Shown here piece by piece: positions 1-8,258 of a DNA stretch of 64,000 nt (position 1 is the stretch's first letter; every line of letters begins with the position of its first letter). This DNA comes from Desulfobacter sp. (GTDB lineage: Bacteria > Desulfobacterota > Desulfobacteria > Desulfobacterales > Desulfobacteraceae). The translations under genes were made by a program, and so were the position numbers. The stretch spans positions 3,211,001 to 3,275,000 of the forward strand of contig CP054838.1 in NCBI GenBank assembly GCA_028768545.1. Direction: 5' to 3'. Below the pieces are notes generated by a model that ran no database searches, was not told the DNA's origin, and worked only from the letters and a program-made list of their open reading frames with translations.

Positions 1-944
1 AATAATTCAAGGTAGCGTTTGCCATATCTTTCATTGGGGTAGAGAATGGCCACTTTTTTCAGTCCCAGGTTCATGAACAGATACTTACCCAGGGCCTCCA
101 CCTGCATTTCAGGGGTGATGAAATTTGAAAAAAGATAATCTCCCTGAAGGGGAAAATCCGTTTTTTGGGTCATGGCCATCAAAGGGATACCCTTTTGCTG
201 AGCCAGGCTGCCCGCTTTTTCTGGCACCAGCAGCGGGCCTACAATGGCCAATACATTTTCTTGGGCCAGTTGTTCAACACATAACGCAGCACGGGCAGGG
301 TCAGATCGGGTATCTTTGACCATCACTTTAAATTCAATTCCATGGGCAGCGCTCAGATCCTGAACCGCAAGCTGAATCCCCTGCAGAGCTTTTTGACCGT
401 ATACCTGGTATTTTCCCGACAGGGGCAGAAGGCACCCGATGGTGTCTTTTTTTACCACCTCCTGGTCCATGGCCTTTATAATGTCCCGGGCAGACTCGGC
501 ATGGGGGTGATCAATTTCATTTTCCAGAAATGCTTCAAGGGCTTGTCTTGCCTGATCATACTCTTGCTGGTGAAAATACTGATATCCGGTCCAGTATTGG
601 AAAAGGGGCTGGGGAATGGTCAGGTTTTTAATCTCTGAAAATTCTTGGATAATCCGGGGCGGTGCCTGGGCCAGCACCTCTTCTATCTTTTCTATTATTT
701 TTTTCTGGGTGGCCTCTGATGCCCTGCCCTGTTCAACCACTTTGGCCAGGGCCTGATTATAAACCAATAATGCATCTTGATAATTGGCCTGGTCCGCAAA
801 GGTCTGAGCCTGGGTCATGAGAACTGAAATCAGAGGGGGAAGCGGTTTTACCCCTGGCTTCTGGGCACAGCCCCAAAAGGATGCAACAAGGAACATACCC
901 ATAAAGAGCATTGATATCTGCCAAACGTATCTATGTTTTTTCAT
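1..944 (-). CDS. periplasmic-binding-fold lipoprotein, 3' end outside the window
   Basis: The frame is open from an ATG at 942-944 to the window edge, so the C-terminus is missing. The start MKKHRYVWQISMLFMGM is followed by a hydrophobic stretch ending in SFWGC, a plausible but weak lipobox, so an envelope lipoprotein is likely. About 110 residues of helical, TPR-like sequence follow (FADQANYQDALLVYNQAL, then YQYFHQQEYDQARQALEAF). Next comes a type I periplasmic-binding fold (IGCLLPLSGKYQVYGQKA, AIVGPLLVPEKAGSLAQQ). TPR plus a Peripla_BP_6-like domain is the arrangement of LpoA-type penicillin-binding-protein activators and of branched-chain amino-acid receptors. The domain order favours the former, but this is inference. 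No neighbouring transporter gene is visible. Confidence 0.7.
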   Translation of the reverse strand, partial: MKKHRYVWQISMLFMGMFLVASFWGCAQKPGVKPLPPLISVLMTQAQTFADQANYQDALLVYNQALAKVVEQGRASEATQKKIIEKIEEVLAQAPPRIIQEFSEIKNLTIPQPLFQYWTGYQYFHQQEYDQARQALEAFLENEIDHPHAESARDIIKAMDQEVVKKDTIGCLLPLSGKYQVYGQKALQGIQLAVQDLSAAHGIEFKVMVKDTRSDPARAALCVEQLAQENVLAIVGPLLVPEKAGSLAQQKGIPLMAMTQKTDFPLQGDYLFSNFITPEMQVEALGKYLFMNLGLKKVAILYPNERYGKRYLEL

Positions 945-1258
945 TTGTTTTACCAGTGGTATCCTAAGTACTTTTGTTTATCATATTTTTATCCGGTTCA
1001 TACCGCGACTTGGGTTGATTTTGTCGGCCAACTATATGTAAATTTGATATTGATGTCAAAAATCTTTTAAGGGTGGGCCGGCTGAATCCGGATTTTAACT
1101 TGCAAAATCCGCTTTTCTTTAGAAAAATTTAATACTATACCTGATATGGATGATGCAATTATCCGGTATCCTTAAATTCGGATCCGCATCCATGGCGTAT
1201 CAGCTCTTGATTATCGCCGACAAGATCAGGATAAATGGTTCAAGATGAAAGGAGAGTT
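945..1258. other. divergent intergenic region with a terminator-like hairpin
   Basis: This region lies between the lipoprotein gene and the kinase gene, which are transcribed divergently. It holds an inverted repeat CGGATTTT/AAAATCCG (1089-1096 and 1104-1111, 7-nt loop) followed on the + strand by CTTTTCTTT. This looks like a weak intrinsic terminator or leader attenuator ahead of the kinase. No convincing -35/-10 pair was found. Confidence 0.35.
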
Positions 1259-2695
1259 ATGAGAGTAGCTATCGTGGGCGCCGGAAACAAGTGCTTGTAT
1301 CTTATGGGTATTATCGATAAATATCAATTTCAGGTGGTCGCCCCTGTTGTTGTTGCCGTTGCCGATGCCGATAGTCAGGCGCCCGGATTGGTTAAGGCCC
1401 GTGAAAAAAATATTTTTATCACCACGGATTACAATGATTTGTTTGCAATGGACAATATTGATCTTATCGTGGAATTAACCTCCAACCTTGACGTATACAA
1501 CGATATTTTATCCAAGAAAAAAGACCATGTCAGGGCCATTGCCCATACCACTGCCCTGCTCTTTTGGGAAATCGACAACTCTGCCCGGAAACATACCAAA
1601 ACCCACCAGGAGCTTTCAGAGACACAGGCCATGTACAAGGCCATGATAAACGGCCCCATCCTGGATGACGTGATCGTGATTTCCCTGGATTACAAAATTC
1701 TGGACATTAACAAGACCTTTTTAGAAAAGCTGGGTCTGACCCGGGACCAGGCCGTGGGCCGGTATTGCCATGAAATCACCCATCGCAAGTCCATGCCCTG
1801 CTCAGGGGAAAAACACCCCTGCCCCCTTGAACAGGTGATAAAGACAGGCAAGCCTTCGGCTGCCACCCATATCCATTTGGGCAAAAACAACAGAAAGCAT
1901 TTTGTTTCCATATCCTGCTACCCCTTAATTGAAAAGGGAGAATTAAAAGGAGTGATCGAGGTTTCAAAGGATATCACCAAGGAAATTGAGTTTGAGAAAA
2001 AAATGATGCAGCAGGAAAAACTGGTCTCCATCGGCCGGCTCAGTGCAGGGGTGGCCCATGAGATAAACAACCCTTTGACCACCATTTTGACCTCTTCCAT
2101 GCTGCTTCAAGAAGACCTTGAACAAGGAACTTCCATGTATGACGAGCTGAGTATTATCAGCAACGAGGCCCTGCGCTGTCGAAAAATTGTGAAAAGCCTG
2201 CTGGATTTTGCCCGTGAAACCAAATCGATTAAACGGCCAGAAGACATGAATGCGGTGATCACAGAAAGCCTGGTCCTGACCCGTAAACAGGCAAAATTTA
2301 AAGATATTGATCTGGACATGTCCCTGGCCAGATCCCTGCCTGCTTTGTCCATTGACAAGGATAAAATTCAGCAGACCATTATTAATTTAACCTTAAATGC
2401 CATTGAGGCCACACCTCCGGGTGGAAAAATCCGTATTTTTTCAAAGCTGCTTGAAGATAAAAATGCCATTGAGGTTCAGGTCAGCGATACGGGTGAAGGC
2501 ATTCCAGCCTCAAATCTGGATAAAATTTTTGAACCATTTTTTACGACAAAAAAAAGCGGTACAGGTCTTGGACTTGCCATTACCCACGGCATTATCGAAC
2601 AGCATGCCGGAAGGATTTTTGCCACAAGCACCCCTGGAAAAGGAACTCAATTTCATATCCGTCTTCCCATTTGCCAGGAAGGAATGGACAAATGA
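1259..2695 (+). CDS. PAS-domain sensor histidine kinase with Rossmann-like N-terminus
   Basis: Soluble kinase of 478 aa without membrane segments. Residues 1-110 begin with MRVAIVGAGNKC, a glycine-rich nucleotide-binding start followed by a Rossmann-like alternation of strands and helices. A PAS domain follows (about 120-245, with a CHEITHRKSMPCSGEKHPCP Cys/His stretch). Then come HisKA (GVAHEINNPLTT, phospho-acceptor His267) and HATPase_c (N box NLTLNAIEAT, DTGEGI, GTGLGLAI). I chose the ATG at 1259 because AAGGAGAG sits 5 nt upstream; an in-frame ATG at 1235 has no ribosome site. The stop overlaps the next start (ATGA), so the response regulator is translationally coupled and is the probable phosphotransfer partner. 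A ligand such as NAD or a CoA ester for the N-terminal domain is inference. Confidence 0.85.
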   Translation: MRVAIVGAGNKCLYLMGIIDKYQFQVVAPVVVAVADADSQAPGLVKAREKNIFITTDYNDLFAMDNIDLIVELTSNLDVYNDILSKKKDHVRAIAHTTALLFWEIDNSARKHTKTHQELSETQAMYKAMINGPILDDVIVISLDYKILDINKTFLEKLGLTRDQAVGRYCHEITHRKSMPCSGEKHPCPLEQVIKTGKPSAATHIHLGKNNRKHFVSISCYPLIEKGELKGVIEVSKDITKEIEFEKKMMQQEKLVSIGRLSAGVAHEINNPLTTILTSSMLLQEDLEQGTSMYDELSIISNEALRCRKIVKSLLDFARETKSIKRPEDMNAVITESLVLTRKQAKFKDIDLDMSLARSLPALSIDKDKIQQTIINLTLNAIEATPPGGKIRIFSKLLEDKNAIEVQVSDTGEGIPASNLDKIFEPFFTTKKSGTGLGLAITHGIIEQHAGRIFATSTPGKGTQFHIRLPICQEGMDK

Positions 2696-4086
2696 GTTTA
2701 GCGTCCATACTTGTGATTGACGATGAAGAGCAGATCTGCCGCAATTGTATCAAAATTTTAGACTCTGCTGAGTATCGGGTTGAATATGCCCTGAATGGAT
2801 TTGATGCCTTGAAAATGATGGCGTTAACCCCCTTTGACATTGTGATCACCGACCTGAACATGGAGCGTATTGGCGGGATGGAAGTGATTGCCCGGATCAA
2901 TGAGTCTTTTTCAAAAACCATCGTGATTGTCATGACCGGGTATGCCAGTGTCTCTTCTGCTGTTGAAGTGATGAAGATGGGGGTGTTTGATTATCTGCCC
3001 AAGCCGTTTACCCCGTATGAACTTCGGGCAGTGGTTCAGCAGGCCGTTGAAAGAAAGGCACTTCGCCGGCAGCAAAAGGCCTTGTCCGGCCAAAAAGAAA
3101 AAAAGATATCACATCAATTGATTGGGGACAGCCCTGGAATCAAAAAGGTGATCAACATGGTCCAGAAGGTGGCCAAGACCGATGCCAATGTCCTGGTTTA
3201 TGGAGAGAGCGGGACGGGCAAGGAGCTTATCGCCAGGGCCATTCATGCAAACAGCCTGAGAAAGGATCATGTTTTTTTTGCCGTTGACTGCGGTACCCTG
3301 ACCCAGGAACTGCTCTCTTCGGAACTCTTTGGTCATGTAAAGGGTGCCTTTACCGGGGCGGATCGAGACAAGCCGGGCATTTTTAAACAGGCCCATGGGG
3401 GCACGGTTTTTTTAGATGAAATATCCAACAGCTCAAGGGAAATTCAGGCAAGACTGCTGCGGTTTCTTGAGACCCGCACCTTTTTACCGGTTGGGGGCAC
3501 AACCCCTGAAAAGGTGGATGTCCGCCTGGTCTTTGCAACCAACCAGAAACTTGAAAAAATGGTCAAGGCTGGGGAGTTCCGGGAAGATTTTTATTATCGG
3601 ATCTATGTATATCCCATTGTGATTCCCAGCCTGAATGACAGGCGGATGGATATTTTGCCCATTGCCTATTATTTTTTAAATCAGTTTTGTCAGAAAATGG
3701 GAAAAACGATCACAGGCTTTCATGAAAGATCTGCTGCACGGCTGATCGAGTACCAATGGCCCGGCAATGTCAGACAGCTTAAAAATGTGGTTGAACGGGC
3801 GGTCATCCTCTGCGAGACAGATGAGATCATGCTCAAGGACCTGCCCCTGCTCGGTGAAATCAGTGAAATCGATGAAATGATCGAAAGCATTCCCAAAACC
3901 AATGAAGACCTTAAAATTTTAAAAAAGAAAATCCGGCAAAAAGCCGTGAGTAAAGTTGAACGAAATTTTTTATTGAACAGTCTTGCCAGAAACGACTGGA
4001 ATGTCACCCGGGCGGCTCAGGAAACCGGGCTGCAGAGAACCAACTTCCAGGCGTTAATGAGAAAATACAAGATCACCCGCCCCTGA
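2692..4086 (+). CDS. sigma54-dependent response regulator (NtrC family)
   Basis: 464 aa with the full NtrC architecture. The receiver domain has DDEEQ and phospho-acceptor Asp54 in VITDLNM. The AAA+ sigma54-interaction domain has Walker A GESGTGKE at about 171-178 and GAFTGA from residue 218, the loop that contacts sigma54. The C-terminal Fis-type helix-turn-helix is LARNDWNVTRAAQETGLQ. It activates RNA polymerase-sigma54 after phosphorylation, presumably by the kinase encoded just upstream (4-nt overlap). The start at 2692 follows GGAAGGA. A sigma54-like promoter at 4280-4295 precedes the next gene, which makes that gene the most obvious target. All key residues are present. Confidence 0.92.
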   Translation: MSLASILVIDDEEQICRNCIKILDSAEYRVEYALNGFDALKMMALTPFDIVITDLNMERIGGMEVIARINESFSKTIVIVMTGYASVSSAVEVMKMGVFDYLPKPFTPYELRAVVQQAVERKALRRQQKALSGQKEKKISHQLIGDSPGIKKVINMVQKVAKTDANVLVYGESGTGKELIARAIHANSLRKDHVFFAVDCGTLTQELLSSELFGHVKGAFTGADRDKPGIFKQAHGGTVFLDEISNSSREIQARLLRFLETRTFLPVGGTTPEKVDVRLVFATNQKLEKMVKAGEFREDFYYRIYVYPIVIPSLNDRRMDILPIAYYFLNQFCQKMGKTITGFHERSAARLIEYQWPGNVRQLKNVVERAVILCETDEIMLKDLPLLGEISEIDEMIESIPKTNEDLKILKKKIRQKAVSKVERNFLLNSLARNDWNVTRAAQETGLQRTNFQALMRKYKITRP

Positions 4087-4279
4087 ACCCTGGGTTCATT
4101 TTTTTATACATACCCTGTATATTTTTTTAATACAGTCTGTGAAAGCACTGCCCGGACTGGGTTTGGCCGTAAAGCCCGGGATTAACCTGTATATAAATTA
4201 TATACTATTTCAGACGATGGTTTTTGTGGTGTTTGTAATATTTTCTTTTATTACAGACACTTATAATTATTTTTTCGTC

Positions 4280-4295
4280 TGGCATCATCCCTGCA
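4280..4295 (+). promoter_or_regulatory. probable sigma54 (-24/-12) promoter
   Basis: TGGCAT-N5-CTGCA keeps the invariant GG and GC with the required 10-bp spacing and differs from TGGCAC-N5-TTGCA at two positions. It lies 58 bp before the start of the double-receiver gene and directly downstream of a sigma54-activator gene. Related motifs TACAGTCTGTG (near 4130) and TACAGACA (near 4253) upstream could be activator sites. Confidence 0.55.
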
Positions 4296-4352
4296 ATTCC
4301 CTTTTCCCACAGAAACAAATCATTTGTTAATTTCAGCTTAAGGAGGGAGATT

Positions 4353-5990
4353 ATGGAAAATCAGGTTAAAATCATGGTGGTTGATGATGAAATCGGCATT
4401 TGTCAAAATGTGGAAAAAATTTTAACCAAAAACAATTATAGTGTTGTTCACACCCAAAGTGCGGGCCAGGCCCTTGAGATGATGAAAGACGGGTCTTTTT
4501 CCCTTTTGATTTCCGACATTGTCATGCCGGAAATGAATGGTCTGGAACTGCTCAGCCAGGTGGCCAAAGAGGTTCCGGATATAAAAACGGTGATGATGAC
4601 CGGTTATGCCTCTACCAATACAGCTGTCAAAGCCATTCGTCTGGGCGCCCTTGACTATATTCCCAAACCCTTTACCCCGGATGAGCTGAGAACAACCGTG
4701 AGCAAGGCCTTGCTCGGCAAGTATGAAGAGATCAGGATTTCCGAAGAAGAAAGGCAGACCATTGAAATCATGGACATCGATATTGATTTTGGCGGTGATG
4801 CTGCAGAAAATCTGGTCAAACCTTCCCCTGTTGAAAAGATCGTTGAAGAAAAACTTGAGCAGGTCCAGGAATTTCACTGCGCCGTGGGCGACATGGTCTG
4901 TGATGTCATGGAAAAGCTTGGGACCACCTGCAAAACAGGTCTGAATAAAAAGTATTGCCCCAAACTCAAGGCCCGGGCCAAAAAGATGGGTAAAAAGGCC
5001 AATGCATTTAATCCCAAAACCATGATCGGCATTGACCAGCCCTTTGACTATGATGAGGTTCTGGCCGTTACAGGCCCTGAATATATCCGGGATCTTGACC
5101 GGGACGGGTTTGCCTTTCTGCCCTATGAAGAACTTAAAAAAGTCGATCCCAAGACTGGGCCCCAAAAGGGTTCCCAAAATATCGGCATTGACCAGCCCTT
5201 TGATTACGATGAAGTGGCCCAGGTGACCGGGACCGAGTATGTTCAGCATGTGGACCGGGACGGCCATGCCGGCTTAGATTATGAAGCGCTTAAAAAAGTG
5301 GACCCAAACCCTGCAGAACAATTTCACTGCGCCGTGGGCGACATGGTCTGTGATGTCATGGAAAAGCTTGGGACCACCTGCAAGACAGGTCTGAATAAAA
5401 AGTATTGCCCCAAACTCAAGGCCCGGGCCAAAAAGCTGGGTAAAAAGGCCAATGCATTTAATCCCAAAACCATGATCGGCATTGACCAGCCCTTTGACTA
5501 TGACGAGGTTCTGGCCGTTACAGGCCCTGAATATATCCGGGATCTTGACCGGGACGGGTTTGCCTTTCTGCCCTATGAAGAACTTAAAAAAGTGGATCCT
5601 TTAGGGGGTAAATTAAAAACAGAGGCCAAAAAGATTCTGGTGGTGGATGATGAGGTATCGGTAAACAACAATATCAGAAAGATTCTCGGTAAAACCGGAT
5701 ATGAGATTGACCAGGCCGTTTCCAAGGCTGAGGCCATTGAAAAAATCAATCATCAGCCCTATCGACTTGTACTTCTGGACTTGAGGATGCCCGGGGTAGC
5801 AGGACTTGAGCTTTTAGAAGCCATATCTGAGGCCCAGCCCTCAGCCCGGGTGATCATCATCACAGGCTACGCCAGTATTGGAACCGCCATTGAGACCGCC
5901 AGGATCGGGGCGGTGGATTACCTGCCCAAACCCTTTACTCCGGATGAACTGCGCCATGTGACCCAAAGGGCTTATACCCTGGCAGCATAA
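4353..5990 (+). CDS. double-receiver protein with duplicated Cys-rich modules
   Basis: 545 aa starting 7 nt after AGGAGGGAG. The N-terminal receiver is residues 1-125 (DDE at 11-13, Asp55 in LISDIVM, FTPDEL). The C-terminal receiver is about 425-545 (Asp476 in LLDLRMP, KPFTPDEL). Between them lie modules in the order A-B-B'-A-B. A is about 40 residues with four cysteines (Cys176, 183, 193, 202, and again 326, 333, 343, 352). B is about 45 residues around IGIDQPFDYDEV and DRDGFAFLPYEELKKVDP. There is no output or DNA-binding domain. Four conserved cysteines per A module suggest metal or redox chemistry, but I do not recognise A or B as a named family. The sigma54 promoter and upstream kinase/regulator suggest it belongs to the same signalling system. 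Confidence 0.85.
   Translation: MENQVKIMVVDDEIGICQNVEKILTKNNYSVVHTQSAGQALEMMKDGSFSLLISDIVMPEMNGLELLSQVAKEVPDIKTVMMTGYASTNTAVKAIRLGALDYIPKPFTPDELRTTVSKALLGKYEEIRISEEERQTIEIMDIDIDFGGDAAENLVKPSPVEKIVEEKLEQVQEFHCAVGDMVCDVMEKLGTTCKTGLNKKYCPKLKARAKKMGKKANAFNPKTMIGIDQPFDYDEVLAVTGPEYIRDLDRDGFAFLPYEELKKVDPKTGPQKGSQNIGIDQPFDYDEVAQVTGTEYVQHVDRDGHAGLDYEALKKVDPNPAEQFHCAVGDMVCDVMEKLGTTCKTGLNKKYCPKLKARAKKLGKKANAFNPKTMIGIDQPFDYDEVLAVTGPEYIRDLDRDGFAFLPYEELKKVDPLGGKLKTEAKKILVVDDEVSVNNNIRKILGKTGYEIDQAVSKAEAIEKINHQPYRLVLLDLRMPGVAGLELLEAISEAQPSARVIIITGYASIGTAIETARIGAVDYLPKPFTPDELRHVTQRAYTLAA
4871..5150 (+). repeat. internal coding repeat, copy 1
   Basis: 280-bp copy of module A-B, repeated at 5321-5600 (offset 450 bp). 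I could see only about four base differences between the copies. Such low divergence indicates recent duplication or ongoing gene conversion. Confidence 0.9.
5321..5600 (+). repeat. internal coding repeat, copy 2
   Basis: Second copy of the 280-bp A-B module (see 4871-5150). The segment between the copies contains a diverged extra B module (about 5180-5305) that has no A partner. Confidence 0.9.
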
Positions 5991-6003
5991 ACCCTAAAAA
6001 AAA

Positions 6004-6036
6004 CCTCCCCTTGGGCTTTCCAGGGGGAGGCTTTTT
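6004..6036 (+). terminator. intrinsic terminator after the double-receiver gene
   Basis: CCTCCCC paired with GGGGAGG, followed by CTTTTT, starting 13 bp after the stop codon at 5990. Confidence 0.85.
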
Positions 6037-6156
6037 GCGTTTTAGCCTGTTTGATCTATTGGACCTAGTTTTGACCTGTTGGGCAAAAAGGTCAGTGTTT
6101 TAATCTCTTGATTTTCCAGTCATTTTCCGATCCCTTCTGCGTGGTTGATTCGGAAT

Positions 6157-6653
6157 TTATGCTTTGCTCGATGACCTTGCCAGCATCAGGGACAATCCAA
6201 TAAAACAGCTGCCTGTAATTTTGTTGAAGGCATTGGAATATTTTTTGATGGTCGGAGAGACCGCCTGGGCACCGATTGAATAGAAAAACAGGGAAAAGGT
6301 TGAACACCCCAGCAATGTCAATATGAGTATGATGAATTGAAAATAGGTATTATCATCAGGATTGATAAAGGGAAGAAATAGTGCGGAGAAAAATCCCAGA
6401 GCCTTTGGATTTACCATGGATACGCCGATGCCGTGGACGTATCGCATTATGACGCTTTTAGGGGACTTTTCAGGACACTCTTTTGTTTCAGGATCGGATT
6501 TTGTTATGAAAATTTTAATTCCAATAAAGCAAAGATAAGCCGCACCCATATATTGTAACCACAAAAACAATTCCTTTGAAGACTCTAGTATCATTCCAAG
6601 CCCCGTTATGGCCAATAAAGAAAGCAAAAAAAGTCCCGAGAGTATGCCCAGAA
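6157..6653 (-). pseudogene. LysE/RhtB-family exporter, N-terminus removed by IS256 copy 1
   Basis: The remaining frame covers about 165 residues of a LysE-type amino-acid/metabolite exporter: LLGILSGLFLLSLLAITGLG, then YMGAAYLCFIGIKIF, VNPKALGFFSALFLPF and the C-terminal helix. The reading frame continues past the apparent start at 6627 up to the insertion element at 6654. The first transmembrane helix and the usual SPGP region are absent, so roughly 40-50 residues have been lost. Four hydrophobic segments remain. It cannot be a functional exporter in this form. It is convergent with the double-receiver gene. Confidence 0.8.
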
Positions 6654-8104
6654 GAGGGCGTTCAAAATTCTGTGTCAGTTGAATGAAAGCTGATATACTC
6701 AGCTAAATAAGGAGAACTGACATGACCGAAGAAAACACCGAATTTGATTTTCAAAAAGCCCTTAAAGGCATCCAGGAAGGTAAACCCTTCACAGGTAAGG
6801 GCGGCGTCCTTACATCATTAATCAAAAATCTTGCTGAAGCTGCTCTTGAAGGAGAGTTGGAGTCCCATCTCGGGCAGGAAGTTTCTGCCAACCGCCGTAA
6901 TGGAAAAAGCAAAAAGACCATTAAATCCCTGGATGGTAAATTTGAGCTAAAAACCCCGCGTGACAGGGCCGGAACCTTCTCTCCACAGATCGTCAAAAAA
7001 CATCAGACAACGCTCAGCGATGAAATTGAAAGAAAGATAATAGCCCTTTACGGCCTGGGCATGAGTTATAATGATATGGCTTCCCATTTACAGGAAATCT
7101 ATGGACTTGAGATTTCAAATGCCACTCTGAGCACCATTACCGATAAAATCATCCATACCGTCAAAGAATGGCAGGCCAGGCCGTTGGAAAATGTGTACCC
7201 AATCGTATGGCTTGATGCCATACATTATAAAGTACGAGAAAACGGAAAGGTCGGCAGCAAAGCCGTTTACACAATTCTTGGGGTGAATATCGAGGGCCGC
7301 AAAGAGGTTCTTGGGCTGTACATATCCGAGAATGAGGGTGCGAACTTCTGGCTGCAGGTGTTAACAGACCTTTCAAACCGAGGGGTAAAAGATATCCTGA
7401 TTGCCTGTGTTGATGGTCTAAAAGGTTTTCCCGAGGCCATTGAGACCATATTCCCGGACACAGAAGTTCAACTCTGCGTAGTCCACCAGATCCGAAATTC
7501 ATTGAAATACGTTGGTTCCAAAAATAAAAAGGAATTTATGGCAGATCTAAAACGTGTTTATAAAGCGGTCAATAAGGATCTGGCCGAAGAAGAACTGGAT
7601 ATCTTGGAAAATAAATGGAATGACAAATACCCGATTGTGATAAAATCCTGGCGGAACAACTGGGAACGCCTCAGTCATTTCTTTAAATATCCAGAAGAGA
7701 TTCGACGGATAATATACACCACAAATACCATTGAGGCTGTGCATCGACAGTTTCGAAAACTGACCAAAACAAAGGGATCATTCCCGAACCAGGACAGCCT
7801 GTTAAAACTGCTTTACATGGGGATCCAGAACGCCAGTAAAAAATGGACAATGCCGATTCAAAATTGGTCACTGACAATTTCCCAGTTGGCAATTTTCTTT
7901 GAAGGCCGGCTGGATAAAGAGCTGGGAATTTGATAGGGATTTATTTACAGATGGAAAAGATGGTTCCAGGAACTCCACTCCAGCAAAAGTCAACTCCTCC
8001 GACGTGGCTGATTGAAGGCCCATTCTCGGACCTGACTTTTACTTCCGCTGGCGCTGAGGCAGATCCGGGAACCGAAACCGTGACACAGAATTCTGAACAT
8101 TCCC
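6654..8104 (+). mobile_element. IS256-family insertion sequence, copy 1
   Basis: 1451 bp with 24-bp imperfect terminal inverted repeats (GAGGGCGTTCAAAATTCTG at the left; GGGAATGTTCAGAATTCTG as the reverse complement of the right). The ends were set by comparison with copy 2 (62429-63879), which is nearly identical and inverted. Flanks GCCCAGAA and AATCAAAG do not match. The usual 8-bp target duplication is therefore missing, implying a deletion or recombination next to the element. Confidence 0.9.
6722..7933 (+). CDS. IS256-family transposase
   Basis: 403-aa mutator-type DDE transposase, full length and intact. Typical features are DAIHYKV, IACVDGLKGFPEAI, CVVHQIRNSLKYV and TTNTIEAVHRQFRK, covering the catalytic Asp, Asp and C-terminal Glu region. 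The start follows AAGGAG. The copy at 62600-63811 differs by about one residue (Lys versus Glu in KFELKTPRD), so both were active recently. It catalyses movement of its own element. Confidence 0.95.
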   Translation: MTEENTEFDFQKALKGIQEGKPFTGKGGVLTSLIKNLAEAALEGELESHLGQEVSANRRNGKSKKTIKSLDGKFELKTPRDRAGTFSPQIVKKHQTTLSDEIERKIIALYGLGMSYNDMASHLQEIYGLEISNATLSTITDKIIHTVKEWQARPLENVYPIVWLDAIHYKVRENGKVGSKAVYTILGVNIEGRKEVLGLYISENEGANFWLQVLTDLSNRGVKDILIACVDGLKGFPEAIETIFPDTEVQLCVVHQIRNSLKYVGSKNKKEFMADLKRVYKAVNKDLAEEELDILENKWNDKYPIVIKSWRNNWERLSHFFKYPEEIRRIIYTTNTIEAVHRQFRKLTKTKGSFPNQDSLLKLLYMGIQNASKKWTMPIQNWSLTISQLAIFFEGRLDKELGI

Positions 8105-8174
8105 AATCAAAGATGCTCATCTTTTGTTTAGATTGCCTTTTTAAAGATTAAATATCATCTGCCAAAAACAAAGA

Positions 8175-8229
8175 TGGGGCATTTCCCAATCAAATCCTCC
8201 CTAAGGCGGTTCAAATCAGGCATGCCCCA
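8175..8229 (-). terminator. long-loop inverted repeat downstream of the foldase gene
   Basis: TGGGGCAT (8175-8182) and ATGCCCCA (8222-8229) flank a 39-nt loop. Read on the minus strand, the structure is followed by CTTTGTTTTT, so it may terminate the foldase transcript. The loop is long for an intrinsic terminator. The rest of 8105-8258 shows no gene. Confidence 0.35.
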
Positions 8230-8258
8230 AATCAGCCGACAAATTGTTGAACCTTATC

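Noticed and set aside
4422..5267. Long 281-codon minus-strand open frame under the double-receiver gene
   Set aside because: It is a shadow of the repeated coding sequence on the other strand, has no ribosome site and no family resemblance.
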